From Winslowiella toletana (GTDB lineage Bacteria; Pseudomonadota; Gammaproteobacteria; Enterobacterales; Enterobacteriaceae), in contig NZ_JAGGMQ010000001.1 of NCBI RefSeq assembly GCF_017875465.1, forward strand, positions 5,084,001 to 5,148,000: 64,000 nt of DNA, in the 5' to 3' direction. The translations under genes and the position numbers were made by a program. Positions 7,285 to 17,375 of this stretch are shown one piece after another. The notes under the pieces are model-generated. The model made no database searches and was not told the origin of the DNA. It was given only the letters and a program-made list of their open reading frames with translations. Numbering within the stretch: position 1 is the first letter of the stretch; every line of letters starts with the position of its first letter.

Positions 7285-8877
7285 TTACTTCATATCCACC
7301 TGATAGAAAATATGCTTACCAAAGGGATCGATCTCATACCCAGAGACCTCTTTGCGTACCGGTTCAAAAATGGTGGAATGTGCAATCATAACCGCTGGCG
7401 CCTGATCGTGCATCACTTGCTGCGCCTGCTGGTACAAAGCAATACGCTTATTGTGATCCTGCTCAGCACGCGCTGCGGTAATCAGCTTCTCAAAGGGCTG
7501 GTAGCACCATTTTGCGGAGTTCGAGCCGCCTGCGGCGGAGGTACAGCTAAACAGCGGACCAAAGAAATTGTCCGGATCGCCAGTAGCCGTCGTCCAGCCC
7601 ATCAGCGCCGCCTGATGCTCGCCGTTTCTTACTCGTTTCAGGTACTCGCCCCACTCAAAGCTGACGATATTGGCTTTGACGCCCACCTGCGCCCAGTCTG
7701 ACTGTATCATCTCCGCCATGCGGCGCGCATTCGGGTTATAAGGACGCTGCACCGGCATCGCCCACAAGTCGATAGTGGTGCCCGCCGGTAAACCCGCCTC
7801 TTTCAGTAACGCTTTAGCTTTCTGCGGATCATAGTCGTAATCCTTTAGCGACTGATCGGCGCTCCAGACACCAGGGGGCAGCAGATTTTTCGCCACCGTA
7901 CCGGTACCCTGGAAGATAGCATTGATAATCGCGGGTTTGTTAATCGCCATGGTCAGCGCCTGACGCACTTTGACATTGTCCAGCGGCGCTTTTTGCGTAT
8001 TAAAAGCGAGGAAACCAGTATTCAGCCCCGCCTTCTGCATCAGGGTAATAGCTTTATTCTGCTCCATCCGTTTCAGATCGGCCGGATTCGGAAATGGCAT
8101 AACCTGGCACTCATTCTTCTCCAGCTTGGCATAGCGCACTGAAGCGTCTGGCGTAATCGCAAACACAATGCGATCCAGCTTCGCTTTCCCCTGCCAGTAA
8201 TCCGGAAAGGCTTTATACAAAATGCGTGAATCTTTCTGATACTGCACCAGCTGGAAAGGACCGGTGCCAATCGGTTCCATATCAACTTTTTCTGGCGTCC
8301 CGGCTTTAAGCATCGCATCGGCATATTCAGCAGAGTGGATCGAGGCAAAATACCATGCCAGATCGGCAAGGAATGGCGCTTCAGCATGGGCCAGTGTAAA
8401 ACGCACGCTGTGATCGTCAACTTTCTCGATTGAGGTGATCAGCGATCCAAACTCCAGGCTGTCAAAATTGGCATAGGTGCCGCCAGAGACTTTATGGTAA
8501 GGGTTGCTGGCATCTTTCTGACGCATAAACGAGAACAGCACATCATCGGCATTAAAGTAGCGTGTCGGGGTAAACCACTTATTACGATGAAACTTCACCC
8601 CTTTACGCAGGTGGAAGGTATACACCTTGCCATCAGCACTGACATCCCAGCTCTCCGCCAGGCTGGGAACCAGCTCGGTGGTGCCCACTTTAAAATCGAC
8701 CAGACGGTTAAATACCGGTACGGCACTGGCGTCAACGCTGGTGCCAGAGGTGTAAATTTGTGGATTAAAATTTTCCGGCGATCCTTCGGAACAGAAAACC
8801 AGAGTTTTGGCGGATACCGTCGCCGATAACGCCAGCGTTAATGCCGCCAGCGCAAACCTTGTAACCGTTTGTTTCAT
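7285..8877 (-). CDS. Dipeptide-binding periplasmic protein, DppA-like, orphan
   Basis: 530 residues with a signal peptide (MKQTVTRFALAALTLALSATVSA) followed by KTLVFCSEGSPENFNPQ, nearly the mature start of E. coli DppA; long stretches such as WAMPVQRPYNPNARRMAEMI, GEYLKR and PVRKEV also match. It binds dipeptides (and in E. coli also heme) in the periplasm and passes them to an inner-membrane ABC permease, or to a chemoreceptor. No dppBCDF genes follow, so this is a stand-alone copy and may share the permease of the main dpp operon elsewhere. GAGG precedes the ATG at 8877; the frame also opens at a TTG at 8883. Divergent from pepT. Confidence 0.88.
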   Translation of the reverse strand: MKQTVTRFALAALTLALSATVSAKTLVFCSEGSPENFNPQIYTSGTSVDASAVPVFNRLVDFKVGTTELVPSLAESWDVSADGKVYTFHLRKGVKFHRNKWFTPTRYFNADDVLFSFMRQKDASNPYHKVSGGTYANFDSLEFGSLITSIEKVDDHSVRFTLAHAEAPFLADLAWYFASIHSAEYADAMLKAGTPEKVDMEPIGTGPFQLVQYQKDSRILYKAFPDYWQGKAKLDRIVFAITPDASVRYAKLEKNECQVMPFPNPADLKRMEQNKAITLMQKAGLNTGFLAFNTQKAPLDNVKVRQALTMAINKPAIINAIFQGTGTVAKNLLPPGVWSADQSLKDYDYDPQKAKALLKEAGLPAGTTIDLWAMPVQRPYNPNARRMAEMIQSDWAQVGVKANIVSFEWGEYLKRVRNGEHQAALMGWTTATGDPDNFFGPLFSCTSAAGGSNSAKWCYQPFEKLITAARAEQDHNKRIALYQQAQQVMHDQAPAVMIAHSTIFEPVRKEVSGYEIDPFGKHIFYQVDMK

Positions 8878-9004
8878 CCACAACCTCGCTTTTTGTTGAC
8901 TTACCAGGGTTCAGGTGAGTAAAACCAATACACATCTGTTTAATAAATAACATGATTTGGCACCATACCGAACATGAAATCCTTTCGACAAATAAGGAAA
9001 CGTT

Positions 9005-10243
9005 ATGAACCAGGATTTGGCCAACCAGTTAAGCCGTCGCTTTTACCGTTATCTGGCGGTCAGCAGCCAGAGTGATGCACAAGCGACGGTATTACCCAGC
9101 ACACCTGAGCAGCACGAAATGGCAAAGATGCTGGCCGCAGAGTTGCGCCAGCTTGGTTTACAAAATGTGGTAATCGATGAGTTCGCTACCGTTACCGCAG
9201 TTAAACCGGGCAATTGCCCCACCGCGCCACGAATCGGCTTTATTACGCATATTGATACGGTGGATGTGGGCTTATCCCCCGATATCCATCCTCAGACCTT
9301 GCGTTTTACCGGCAGTGACCTCTGCCTTAATCAGCAACAGGATATCTGGCTGCGCACCGCCGAGCATCCGGAAATCCTCGCCTATCAGGGTCAGGATATC
9401 ATTTTTAGTGATGGCACCAGCGTACTGGGCGCGGATAATAAAGCGGCGGTTACCGTGGTGATGACGCTGATGGAGAACCTCAGCGGTAAACACGGCGATA
9501 TTGTGGTGGCCTTTGTGCCCGACGAGGAGATCGGTTTGCGCGGCGCTAAAGCGCTGGATCTGCAGAGTCGTTTTGACGTTGATTTCGCTTATACCATCGA
9601 CTGTTGTGAGCTGGGTGAAGTGGTATATGAAAACTTCAATGCCGCCGCTGCTGAAATCGTGCTGACCGGGGTTAGCGCCCATCCGATGTCCGGCAAAGGA
9701 GTACTGGTCAATCCGCTGTTAATGGCCCATGACTTTATCAGCCATTTTGACCGCCAGCAGACCCCGGAACATACCGAGGGACGCGAAGGTTATATCTGGT
9801 TTAACGACATCAACGCCAACGCCAATCAGGCGCGACTGAAGGCATCGATTCGTGATTTTGACCTGGCGAATTTTGCGCAGCGTAAGCAGCAGATTGCCGA
9901 TGTGGCGGCGAAAATTGCCGCGCAGTATCCAACCGGCAAAGTGGAATTTACCATTAGTGATACCTATAGCAATATCAGTAATGCGATCACTGAGGATCGT
10001 CGGGCGATCGATCTGATTTTTGCCGCGCTGCAACAGCTGGATATTGCACCGAAGGTGATCCCGATGCGCGGCGGCACCGATGGTGCGGCGCTGTCGGCAA
10101 AAGGCTTGCTCACGCCGAACTTCTTTACCGGCGCACATAACTTCCACTCAAAATTTGAGTTTCTGCCGGTGCCCTCGTTTGTGAAGTCCTATCTGGTGGC
10201 CGAAAAGCTCTGCCTGCTGGCCGCAGAAAGCGCGGTGAAATAG
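9005..10243 (+). CDS. pepT: Peptidase T, tripeptide aminopeptidase
   Basis: 412 residues; cytoplasmic zinc aminopeptidase that removes the N-terminal residue of tripeptides. Motifs of the family are clear: GFITHIDTVD (His, Asp zinc ligands), GADNKAAV (bridging Asp), PDEEIG (catalytic Glu and zinc Glu), TIDCCELGE, SAHPMSGKG, and the C-terminal GAHNFHSKFE (zinc His). Length equals the E. coli enzyme. AAGGAA stands 6 nt before the ATG. It is divergent from the DppA-like gene, so import and cleavage of short peptides are encoded back to back. Confidence 0.96.
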   Translation: MNQDLANQLSRRFYRYLAVSSQSDAQATVLPSTPEQHEMAKMLAAELRQLGLQNVVIDEFATVTAVKPGNCPTAPRIGFITHIDTVDVGLSPDIHPQTLRFTGSDLCLNQQQDIWLRTAEHPEILAYQGQDIIFSDGTSVLGADNKAAVTVVMTLMENLSGKHGDIVVAFVPDEEIGLRGAKALDLQSRFDVDFAYTIDCCELGEVVYENFNAAAAEIVLTGVSAHPMSGKGVLVNPLLMAHDFISHFDRQQTPEHTEGREGYIWFNDINANANQARLKASIRDFDLANFAQRKQQIADVAAKIAAQYPTGKVEFTISDTYSNISNAITEDRRAIDLIFAALQQLDIAPKVIPMRGGTDGAALSAKGLLTPNFFTGAHNFHSKFEFLPVPSFVKSYLVAEKLCLLAAESAVK

Positions 10244-10245
10244 CG

Positions 10246-10273
10246 AAACAGGGCGACTGGCGTCGCCCTGTTT
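10246..10273. terminator. Bidirectional terminator, pepT / amino-acid binding protein gene
   Basis: Perfect 12-bp stem AAACAGGGCGAC / GTCGCCCTGTTT around loop TGGC, with A and T at the stem ends serving both strands. It sits between two convergent genes. Confidence 0.85.
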
Positions 10274-10290
10274 ATCCTGGCAGCAGGTAA

Positions 10291-11067
10291 TTACTTCACT
10301 GATACATCAATACCCGGGAAGAATTTCTTCGCCAGCGTCGCCACAGTGCCGTCCTGCTGCAGTTTAACGATCGCTGCGTCCAGCTGCGTTTTCAGTGCGG
10401 CATCATCTTTGCGCAGGCCAAAACCAATACCTTTACCAAGAATGGTTTCATCCTCAACCGCCTTACCCACAAATGCGAAGCCCTTGCCCTGTGGTTTATT
10501 CAGGAAGCCGGACTGACCGGCAGCGGACATCACCAGCGTGCCATCAACACGGCCGGCAACCATATCGTTATAGACCTGATTCTGATCCTGATAAGAGGTC
10601 ACAGTAACGCCTTTGGCTTCCCAGTGCTGTTTAGCATAGGTTTCCTGCACCGACCCCTGCAGCACGCCAATGTTTTTACCTTTCAGGCTCTCTGCGGTTG
10701 GCTGCAGATTTGAACCCTCATGGGCCACCAGCTGGCTTGGAATGCGGTAGATTGGCGTGGTAAAGCCAATGCTTTTCATGCGCTGCTCAGTGATATTCAT
10801 CGCCGAATTAATCGCATCGAACTTTTTCGCCGCCAGTCCCGGGATCAGCGCATCAAAGCTACTTTCCACCCAGCTGCATTTCAGATTAGCGGTCTTACAG
10901 ATAGCGTTACCCAGCTCGATATCAAAACCTTCCAGTTCGCCCTGCGCATTACGACTTTCAAACGGCGGGTACTGCGACTCAAGACCATAGCGCAGCGTGT
11001 CCTGCGCCATTACCGATACAGAGGACAGCATCCCTACCGCAACTAACAGAGCATTCAATTTCTTCAT
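10291..11067 (-). CDS. Periplasmic amino-acid-binding protein, ArgT/HisJ type, orphan
   Basis: 258 residues with signal peptide MKKLNALLVAVGMLSSVSVMA, then a family-3 solute-binding domain: LRYGLESQYPPFESRNAQGELEGFD in outline, the SFDALIPGLAAKKFDAI segment and AINSAMNITEQRMK. Members of this subgroup bind basic or polar amino acids. The ATG at 11067 is preceded by GAGGGGAA; a TTG one codon earlier is not needed. No permease or ATPase gene is adjacent, which is unusual for this class. The neighbour upstream (aminotransferase) is on the same strand 24 bp away from its stop, so the two may be cotranscribed. Confidence 0.88.
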   Translation of the reverse strand: MKKLNALLVAVGMLSSVSVMAQDTLRYGLESQYPPFESRNAQGELEGFDIELGNAICKTANLKCSWVESSFDALIPGLAAKKFDAINSAMNITEQRMKSIGFTTPIYRIPSQLVAHEGSNLQPTAESLKGKNIGVLQGSVQETYAKQHWEAKGVTVTSYQDQNQVYNDMVAGRVDGTLVMSAAGQSGFLNKPQGKGFAFVGKAVEDETILGKGIGFGLRKDDAALKTQLDAAIVKLQQDGTVATLAKKFFPGIDVSVK

Positions 11068-11091
11068 CAACTTCCCCTCAGGATGGTTATT

Positions 11092-12261
11092 TTAGCGAGG
11101 CTTAACCTGGCAGAGCGCATCAGCGCCCGCCTGCAAAGTAGCCTCGTCTTTGGCGAACGAAAGGCGGATCAATTTATTGTCAGTACCATCGGTATAAAAC
11201 GCCGATAGCGGAATAGTCGCCACACCGTGATCGACAATCAGACGTTTTACCATTTCGCTGTCTGATTCGTCACTAAAATGACCGTAACTGGCGAGCATAA
11301 AGAAGGATCCTGCCGAAGGCAGCAACCTGAACGGCGAATCCTGCAACAGCGTCGCCAGCATATCGCGTTTACGCTGATAGAAATCACCCAGCGACAAATA
11401 GTTTTGCGGCGTGCGCAGATATTCAGCAAAAGCAATCTGCATCGGCGTATCGGCGGAGAACATCATAAACTGATGTACTTTCACAACCTCTTCCATTAAC
11501 GCCGCAGGCGCCAGGCAGTAACCCACACGCCAGCCGGTCACGTGGAAGGTTTTACCAAACGACGAGACAATCACGCTACGCTGCGCCAGCTCCGGATGCG
11601 TTGCCATCCCGAGATGCTGACGGCCATCAAACAAAATATGTTCGTACACTTCATCGGAGAGCACCACAATATCGGTGTTACGCGTGATCGCCGCCAGTTG
11701 CGACAAATCATCAGCGCTCAGCACCTGCGAACTCGGATTATGCGGGGTATTAATAATAATCATGCGGGTGCGCGAGGTTATTGCGGCGCGTACTTCATCC
11801 CAGTTAATGGCGAACGCCGGCACCTGCAACTTTAAGCCAATCGCTTTCGCACCCTGCAAGCGGACAATCGGCGCATAGCTGTCAAACGCCGGTTCAAAGA
11901 AAATGACTTCATCACCGGCATGCACCAGCCCGGCAATCGCTGCATAGAGTCCTTCGCTGGCGCTGGCGGTAATCAACACCTCACTGCCCACTGCGTATTG
12001 CTGACCGTACAGCGTGGCGACCTTCTCCACCAGCGCCTCTTTCAGCGCGTAATGGCCGGTCATCGGCGCATACTGGTTATGCCCCTGCTGCATCGCCTGG
12101 CTTACGGCATTAACCAGCGCAGGATCGCAGGGAAAGTTTGGCGCGCCCTGGGATAAATTAATTGCATTATGTTCGGCGGAAAGCTGGCCGATCACACTAA
12201 AGATGGTGGTGCCTACATCAGGTAATTTTGAGCGCTGTTGCACCGTTGAGGCGATAGTCAT
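11092..12261 (-). CDS. ybdL: PLP-dependent methionine aminotransferase, YbdL-like
   Basis: 389 residues, class I/II aminotransferase. The PLP lysine is in SSFGKTFHVTGWRVGY; INTPHNPSS and LSDEVYEHILFD carry the other cofactor contacts. The start region (VGTTIFSVIGQLSAEHNAINLSQGAPNFP) and length agree with E. coli YbdL, which prefers methionine, histidine and phenylalanine with 2-oxo acids such as KMTB. The ATG at 12261 has CTGGAG 6 nt upstream; the frame extends to 12372 without reason. A LysR gene is divergent. It probably takes part in amino-acid salvage with the ArgT-like binding protein downstream. Confidence 0.87.
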   Translation of the reverse strand: MTIASTVQQRSKLPDVGTTIFSVIGQLSAEHNAINLSQGAPNFPCDPALVNAVSQAMQQGHNQYAPMTGHYALKEALVEKVATLYGQQYAVGSEVLITASASEGLYAAIAGLVHAGDEVIFFEPAFDSYAPIVRLQGAKAIGLKLQVPAFAINWDEVRAAITSRTRMIIINTPHNPSSQVLSADDLSQLAAITRNTDIVVLSDEVYEHILFDGRQHLGMATHPELAQRSVIVSSFGKTFHVTGWRVGYCLAPAALMEEVVKVHQFMMFSADTPMQIAFAEYLRTPQNYLSLGDFYQRKRDMLATLLQDSPFRLLPSAGSFFMLASYGHFSDESDSEMVKRLIVDHGVATIPLSAFYTDGTDNKLIRLSFAKDEATLQAGADALCQVKPR

Positions 12262-12388
12262 GAACACTCCAGTATCAGCATAACCAATTAAAAAAAGCAG
12301 ATTTCTATTCAACGCGCTGGCGCTTGAGCCGACAAGGGAAATGTTGTCATAATAGCCATGCATAAAAATCATAGCTCAGAGGCTCACT

Positions 12389-13264
12389 ATGTCACGGCGA
12401 TCGCTGCCATTAAATGCCATTCACGCTTTTATCGTTACCGCACGCCATCTCAATCTGACGCATGCGGCAGCCGAATTGTGCATAACGCAGGGCGCCGTCA
12501 GCCGTAAGATTGCCGCGCTGGAGTCATGGCTGGGTTTTTCATTGTTCGATCGTCATGCCCGGGGGCTGAAGCTGACGCCGCAGGGAGCGGCGCTGTTGCC
12601 GGAGCTTAAGAGTGGTTTTGAGCAGATGGTGCATGCCACCGACAAAGCCAGCAAATCTAACAGTTCAGTGCGACTGAAAGCCCCCACCTGTGCAATGCGC
12701 TGGCTGTTACCGAAGCTGGTAGAGCTGGAGCAGTTGCGCCCCGATATCCATATTTCTCTCACCACTACTGTTGAGCACAGCCGCCAGCTGGATAATTTCG
12801 ATGCGGCGATTGTTTACGGCGCACCGCTGGAGCAAGGTTATCGTCTGTTTGATGAAGCGCTGACGCCGGTGATCTCCGCCAGCCTGCTTAAGCAGCAACA
12901 GCTGACACCAGAAGATCTGACGCATTTTACTTTTCTGCACCCCACTGCCGACAGTACCGACTGGCAGCTATGGTTGCGCGCGCAGCAGGTGGAGCTGCTG
13001 ATGAAGCGCAATCAGCATTTCGCCACCATGGACTTAGCCATCAGCGCGGCGATTCAGGGTTACGGGGTTACGGTTGCCGATGTCACATTGATCCAGGCGG
13101 ATTTAGCCATGCAACGACTGGTCGCGCCGTTTAAGAACAGCGTAAAAACCGGGGCGGTTTACAGTTTATTGCAACGGCCAGATAACGATGCGCCACCGTT
13201 CCTTGCGGAACTGGTGGCATGGTTATGTTTAGAAAGCGATCCACTCATCAGCAACACCGGCTGA
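12389..13264 (+). CDS. LysR-type transcriptional regulator, GcvA-like
   Basis: 291 residues. The N-terminus ([58 protein letters not shown]) is the GcvA/AmpR-type helix-turn-helix. GAGG lies 8 nt before the ATG. It is divergent from the YbdL-like aminotransferase, about 130 bp between starts, and likely regulates it. Its last 36 bp overlap the convergent chemoreceptor gene, so both share coding DNA at their 3' ends. Confidence 0.87.
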   Translation: MSRRSLPLNAIHAFIVTARHLNLTHAAAELCITQGAVSRKIAALESWLGFSLFDRHARGLKLTPQGAALLPELKSGFEQMVHATDKASKSNSSVRLKAPTCAMRWLLPKLVELEQLRPDIHISLTTTVEHSRQLDNFDAAIVYGAPLEQGYRLFDEALTPVISASLLKQQQLTPEDLTHFTFLHPTADSTDWQLWLRAQQVELLMKRNQHFATMDLAISAAIQGYGVTVADVTLIQADLAMQRLVAPFKNSVKTGAVYSLLQRPDNDAPPFLAELVAWLCLESDPLISNTG

Positions 13265-14899
13265 TGCGGCGGCGGGCTGTTTCAGGCTGGCGGTTTTCAC
13301 CGGTAAAGCTTTGGCTGCTGACTTCGCCACAGCGGCACTGTCATTATGCGACAAACGGAACTTCGCTACCGAACTCTGTAGCTCTTCGGTCTGACGTTCC
13401 AGCGCGCTGGCCGCCGCAGAGACTTCCTCGACCAGCGAGGCGTTCTGCTGGGTGACGCTGTCCATTTCAGAAATGGCGATGCCTACCTGTGAAATGCCTT
13501 TACTCTGCTCTTCCGATGCCGCAGCAATCTGCTTCATGATATCCGTGACATCAGTCACCGAGCGCAGGATCTCACTCATGGTGGTACCGGCTTCATTAAC
13601 CAGTCGCGAGCCATTGTCGACACGCTGGACGGAATCGGCAATCAATCCTTCAATCTCCTTCGCTGCGCCAGCACTGCGCTGCGCGAGGTTACGCACTTCA
13701 CTGGCCACCACGGCAAAGCCGCGTCCCTGTTCACCGGCGCGAGCAGCTTCCACCGCCGCATTCAGCGCCAGAATATTGGTCTGGAAAGCGATACTGTTGA
13801 TCACGTTAGTGATCTCAGCAATTTTCTGCGAACTGCCGGAAATACCCTGCATTGTTGTGACAACGTCACTTACCAGCTTACCGCCTTTGCTGGCGGTAAC
13901 TGAGGCGCTGTCCGCCAGCACACTAGCCTGGCGCGCGTTATCGGCGTTAAATTTCACCGTCGCCGTCAGCTGCTCCATACTGGCGGCGGTCTCTTCCAGT
14001 GCCGCCGCCTGCTGCTCGGTGCGGGAAGAGAGATCGTTATTACCCGAGGAGATTTCCGTCGCGCCACGCCAGATATTCTCGGTACCGCCACGAATCGCGC
14101 CAACCGCATCGCGCAGACTGTCCTGCATGGCATTCAGCAACGGCACCAGTTTACCCACGCAGTTACGACCAATATCGTGCACCGGCTGGCTGAGGTCGCC
14201 TTCAGCAATCATCTGGAAATGCTGGCGCAGGATGGCAATAGGTCGCACCAGCATAGTGACCAGATAACGGTCGGTAAACAGCAGAATTAACAGACCGGCA
14301 ATCACTGCCGCAATAATAATGACTTTTGTCATCTGGGTCAGATGATCAACAGTGATCCGCGTATCATCCAGCATCCCTGAGGCCGCCAGATTAAACTTCT
14401 CTGCGCTGGCGCCAAATGCCCGGCTGAGTGGCGGCGTAACATTACGTGACTGCTGGCGATAAGCATCCAGCGTTGCCTGCTGCGCGCTCTGCATCTGTGG
14501 CACCACACCCTGATCGAGCAGTTTTTGCCAGTTTTCAGTGACATTATTGACCACTTCCGCCCCGAGCGGACCCGGGGAGAGCTGCTTAAAATCGCTCAGC
14601 AACTTGCTCATATTATCCAGCGACTTTTGCGCCGCGGCCATTTCAGCCGGATCGGCGGCTGCGCCAGTCTGACGGGCTTCGACAATCCGCGACAGGCGGG
14701 TGACAAAGCGGAAATATTGATCGTTACCCTTACTCAGTACAGTCATCTGATTAACGATATGACGATCGACTTCATTACCTTTTCCCAGGGCATTTAAAGA
14801 ATAAACGCTGTAAAGACCGACACACAGCCATAACAAACAGAACAGGCCAAGTATCCATAACATCACCGCGCGTATGGTGAAATTTTTTAAAATGTTCAT
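13229..14899 (-). CDS. Methyl-accepting chemotaxis protein
   Basis: 556 residues. One membrane helix near the N-terminus (about 6-32), a periplasmic four-helix sensor of some 150 residues, a second helix ([16 protein letters not shown]), a HAMP domain, and a signalling domain with the hairpin tip [20 protein letters not shown] and methylation helices ([14 protein letters not shown]). The protein ends DEWIAF, a variant of the W-x-x-F pentapeptide that tethers CheR/CheB in E. coli receptors. TTTGGAGCAG before the ATG at 14899 sets the start; an earlier in-frame start at 14923 lacks one. Ligand unknown; the two orphan binding proteins nearby are possible partners. Confidence 0.93.
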   Translation of the reverse strand: MNILKNFTIRAVMLWILGLFCLLWLCVGLYSVYSLNALGKGNEVDRHIVNQMTVLSKGNDQYFRFVTRLSRIVEARQTGAAADPAEMAAAQKSLDNMSKLLSDFKQLSPGPLGAEVVNNVTENWQKLLDQGVVPQMQSAQQATLDAYRQQSRNVTPPLSRAFGASAEKFNLAASGMLDDTRITVDHLTQMTKVIIIAAVIAGLLILLFTDRYLVTMLVRPIAILRQHFQMIAEGDLSQPVHDIGRNCVGKLVPLLNAMQDSLRDAVGAIRGGTENIWRGATEISSGNNDLSSRTEQQAAALEETAASMEQLTATVKFNADNARQASVLADSASVTASKGGKLVSDVVTTMQGISGSSQKIAEITNVINSIAFQTNILALNAAVEAARAGEQGRGFAVVASEVRNLAQRSAGAAKEIEGLIADSVQRVDNGSRLVNEAGTTMSEILRSVTDVTDIMKQIAAASEEQSKGISQVGIAISEMDSVTQQNASLVEEVSAAASALERQTEELQSSVAKFRLSHNDSAAVAKSAAKALPVKTASLKQPAAASAGVADEWIAF

Positions 14900-15184
14900 A
14901 ACTGCTCCAAATCGGTTGATCACCGGTTATATCGCCATGGCTATGCCAGGGTTCTTTACCGTTATCGGCAGTTAAGCTGAAAGAATACAAATAATTAACA
15001 CGATATTTTTTTTAGTTTCTAAACCTTACTTTGTTTATGGACGTTGGCTAACTCACTGCCATATCGACAGTTTTTGCTGATTTGGCGTACAGGAAAACAT
15101 CATGCGAATTTATTAATTCAGCATGAAAGCAATGAAATAGTGGCCCGATCACAGTGTTGAAAAATAATAATCAGTGCAATACGC

Positions 15185-16696
15185 TTAATTTAACCGCACC
15201 AGCGTGCGCATCAGCAACCTGAACACCTGCATTCTGCGCTTCATAAAGCGCTTTTCCAGCGCGATCTGCGCCATTCCCTGATGGCCAAAGCGCATGGTGT
15301 AATCGTCGCCGGGATGCCAGGCAGGCCATGGCACTTCACCGTCAATCTTATGCGAGAACTCAGTAACGTCGCGGGCAAAACTCAGCCAGTACTCGCTGAC
15401 GCGCCAGGCAAAATGACGATCGTTGTCCGTAAAGGGACGATCTGTCAGATTCATATTATTCAGCGTATCGAGCACATAGGGGACTTCATTGCCATGCCAG
15501 GTGCCGCAGGTATAGAGATCGCGCGCGTTCTCCGATACGTAATCGAAATAGTAACGCCAGCCTGGCGCCCCGGTACGATGCTGCGCCATCACCGCCACAT
15601 ACCCCATAGTGGTAAAGGCAATATCACGCGCCACCTGACGGCCCAGCACCGCATCGTCACGGGCGTCATACAGCCATTTAATCAAGCGCCAGGCAAATTT
15701 ATGCTGCTGGCGAATGCGCGCGATGGTTGCGGCGGCGTCAATGCCGAAGTACTCCAGCACGCTGGCTTCATCACTGTTGCTGCCAATCATCAGCGGATAT
15801 TTATGCTGCCGCGCAGCGTTAAACACGCTGACTGACGACTGCGGCAACACCCGATCGCCGGCAATCGCTACCGGGCCGTTCACCAGCGGCGGTTTGAGTG
15901 ACCAGAAGCCGTCGGCGGGCAGCGCGCGCAATTCCGCCGCCGTGGCGTCGCTCAGATTGAAATGGCGCGCCACGGCTTCCCCGGTCTGCAGCGCTTGCTG
16001 GCGCGGCGTATCGGGTAGCGAGTAAGCACTCTGCACAATGCCTTTGTGAAACAACCCATCCGCCAGCGGCGAAGCAAACAGCGACAGTACGCTGCGGCCA
16101 CCAGAGGATTCGCCCATTATCGTGACGTTGCGACGGTCGCCGCCAAACACGTGGATATTGCGCTGTACCCATTGCAGTGCGGCAATCTGGTCAAGCAGCG
16201 CAAAATTATTGATCTCTTCGCCACGGGGATACTCTGCGTCCAGCGCCGGATGGGCGAAAAAGCCCAGGTGTCCCAGACGATAATTCAGTGTCACCATCAC
16301 CACGCCACGCGCAGCCAGTGGCGCACCGAGATAAGGCGCCAGACTGCCAGCGCCGATGGTATAGCCGCCGCCATGGATCCACACCATCACCGGCAACGGA
16401 CGCGAAGGCTGGATATCCGGCGTCCAGACATTCAGGTAAAGGCAATCTTCACTCAACTCACCCGGTTCACCGCCGCCGATCGCCAGACACTCGGCGCGGT
16501 TTTGCCAGCTGGAATCTCCCCAGCTGACAGCATCACGCACCTTTTGCCAGTGCTGAACCGGTTTTGGCGCTTTCCAGCGTAATGGCCCGGTTGGCGGTGC
16601 AGCATAGGGGATCCCCTTAAAGACAAAAACCTCCCCTTCCATAGTGCCGCGCAGTTCTCCTTCAGCGGTCCTGATCCTTAAGCGTTGCTCGTTTTT
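15185..16696 (-). CDS. Type B carboxylesterase (alpha/beta hydrolase)
   Basis: 503 residues of the para-nitrobenzyl esterase/cholinesterase family. The nucleophile elbow is GESSGG (family consensus GESAGG), the oxyanion-hole loop is WIHGGGYTIGAG, the family marker SEDCLYLNVWTP is intact, the acidic residue lies in SNSDEASVLEYFG and the histidine in CGTWHGNEVPYV. No signal peptide, so cytoplasmic. I prefer the ATG at 16696 (weak GGAA before it); an ATG at 16729 in frame has no ribosome site. Natural substrate unknown. It stands alone, with about 290 bp of gene-free DNA before the chemoreceptor start. Confidence 0.85.
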   Translation of the reverse strand, partial: KNEQRLRIRTAEGELRGTMEGEVFVFKGIPYAAPPTGPLRWKAPKPVQHWQKVRDAVSWGDSSWQNRAECLAIGGGEPGELSEDCLYLNVWTPDIQPSRPLPVMVWIHGGGYTIGAGSLAPYLGAPLAARGVVMVTLNYRLGHLGFFAHPALDAEYPRGEEINNFALLDQIAALQWVQRNIHVFGGDRRNVTIMGESSGGRSVLSLFASPLADGLFHKGIVQSAYSLPDTPRQQALQTGEAVARHFNLSDATAAELRALPADGFWSLKPPLVNGPVAIAGDRVLPQSSVSVFNAARQHKYPLMIGSNSDEASVLEYFGIDAAATIARIRQQHKFAWRLIKWLYDARDDAVLGRQVARDIAFTTMGYVAVMAQHRTGAPGWRYYFDYVSENARDLYTCGTWHGNEVPYVLDTLNNMNLTDRPFTDNDRHFAWRVSEYWLSFARDVTEFSHKIDGEVPWPAWHPGDDYTMRFGHQGMAQIALEKRFMKRRMQVFRLLMRTLVRLN

Positions 16697-16890
16697 CATT
16701 ATTTTTTCCGTAGCATTTTCAACATCCATTATTTGCAGGCCACTCTATATTGTCCACTCTCACGGCCACTTTGCAGATAAAACCGATGTTTCACGGAATT
16801 TACTGAACGATATAGTCAACTAAATTGAATTTGATAATGGTCTTAAATTGACTACATTCTGTGAAACCCTTTCGGGAAAAGGAATTAAAT

Positions 16891-17325
16891 ATGTTTAGTG
16901 CGATCAATAATGGATTTTCACGCATGGCGGATCATCCTGATTTTGGCAAGCTGCTGCTGCGCCTGACCTTTGGCATTTTATTGCTGTTTCATGGCGAAGC
17001 TAAGGTGCATAACGGCGTAGGCTGGATTGCGAAGATGCTGACTGCACACGGTTTTCCAGGTTTTATCGCTTACGGTGCTTACATTGGGGAAATTGTTGCG
17101 CCAGTGATGGTGATTATCGGTCTGTTAACGCGCCCTGCGGCGTTTGTTATCGCGATTAATCTGCTGGTGGCAACCCTGCTGGTGAAAACGGGCGCTATCT
17201 GGTCACGCACTGATGTCGGTGCGTGGGCGCTGGAAACAGAAGCGCTCTATTTCTTCGGTGGCGTGATTATCATGCTGCTCGGAGCCGGGAAGTACACGTT
17301 AATTCGTAACCCGCGCCTGCAATAG
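16891..17325 (+). CDS. DoxX family membrane protein
   Basis: 144 residues with about four membrane helices; DoxX signature stretches LLLRLTFGILLLFHGEAKV and AYGAYIGEIVAPVMVIIGLLTRPAA are visible. AAGGAA before the ATG at 16891 sets the start; the frame extends to 16861 without a site. DoxX-like proteins are small inner-membrane proteins linked to oxidative stress or quinone pools, but a precise function is not established for this type. It is divergent from the carboxylesterase. Confidence 0.85.
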   Translation: MFSAINNGFSRMADHPDFGKLLLRLTFGILLLFHGEAKVHNGVGWIAKMLTAHGFPGFIAYGAYIGEIVAPVMVIIGLLTRPAAFVIAINLLVATLLVKTGAIWSRTDVGAWALETEALYFFGGVIIMLLGAGKYTLIRNPRLQ

Positions 17326-17341
17326 TTATTATAATAGTGTC

Positions 17342-17368
17342 AAAGGGCCAGTGATTCACTGGCCCTTT
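17342..17368. terminator. Bidirectional terminator between doxX-like and ydcJ-like genes
   Basis: Perfect 12-bp stem AAAGGGCCAGTG / CACTGGCCCTTT with a 3-nt loop and T-run after it on the plus strand, A-run before it for the minus strand. Confidence 0.88.
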
Positions 17369-17375
17369 TTATTGT

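Noticed and set aside
13452..14267. 271-codon frame on the plus strand
   Set aside because: Antisense to the signalling domain of the chemoreceptor; Ser/Ala/Thr-rich shadow translation with no ribosome site.
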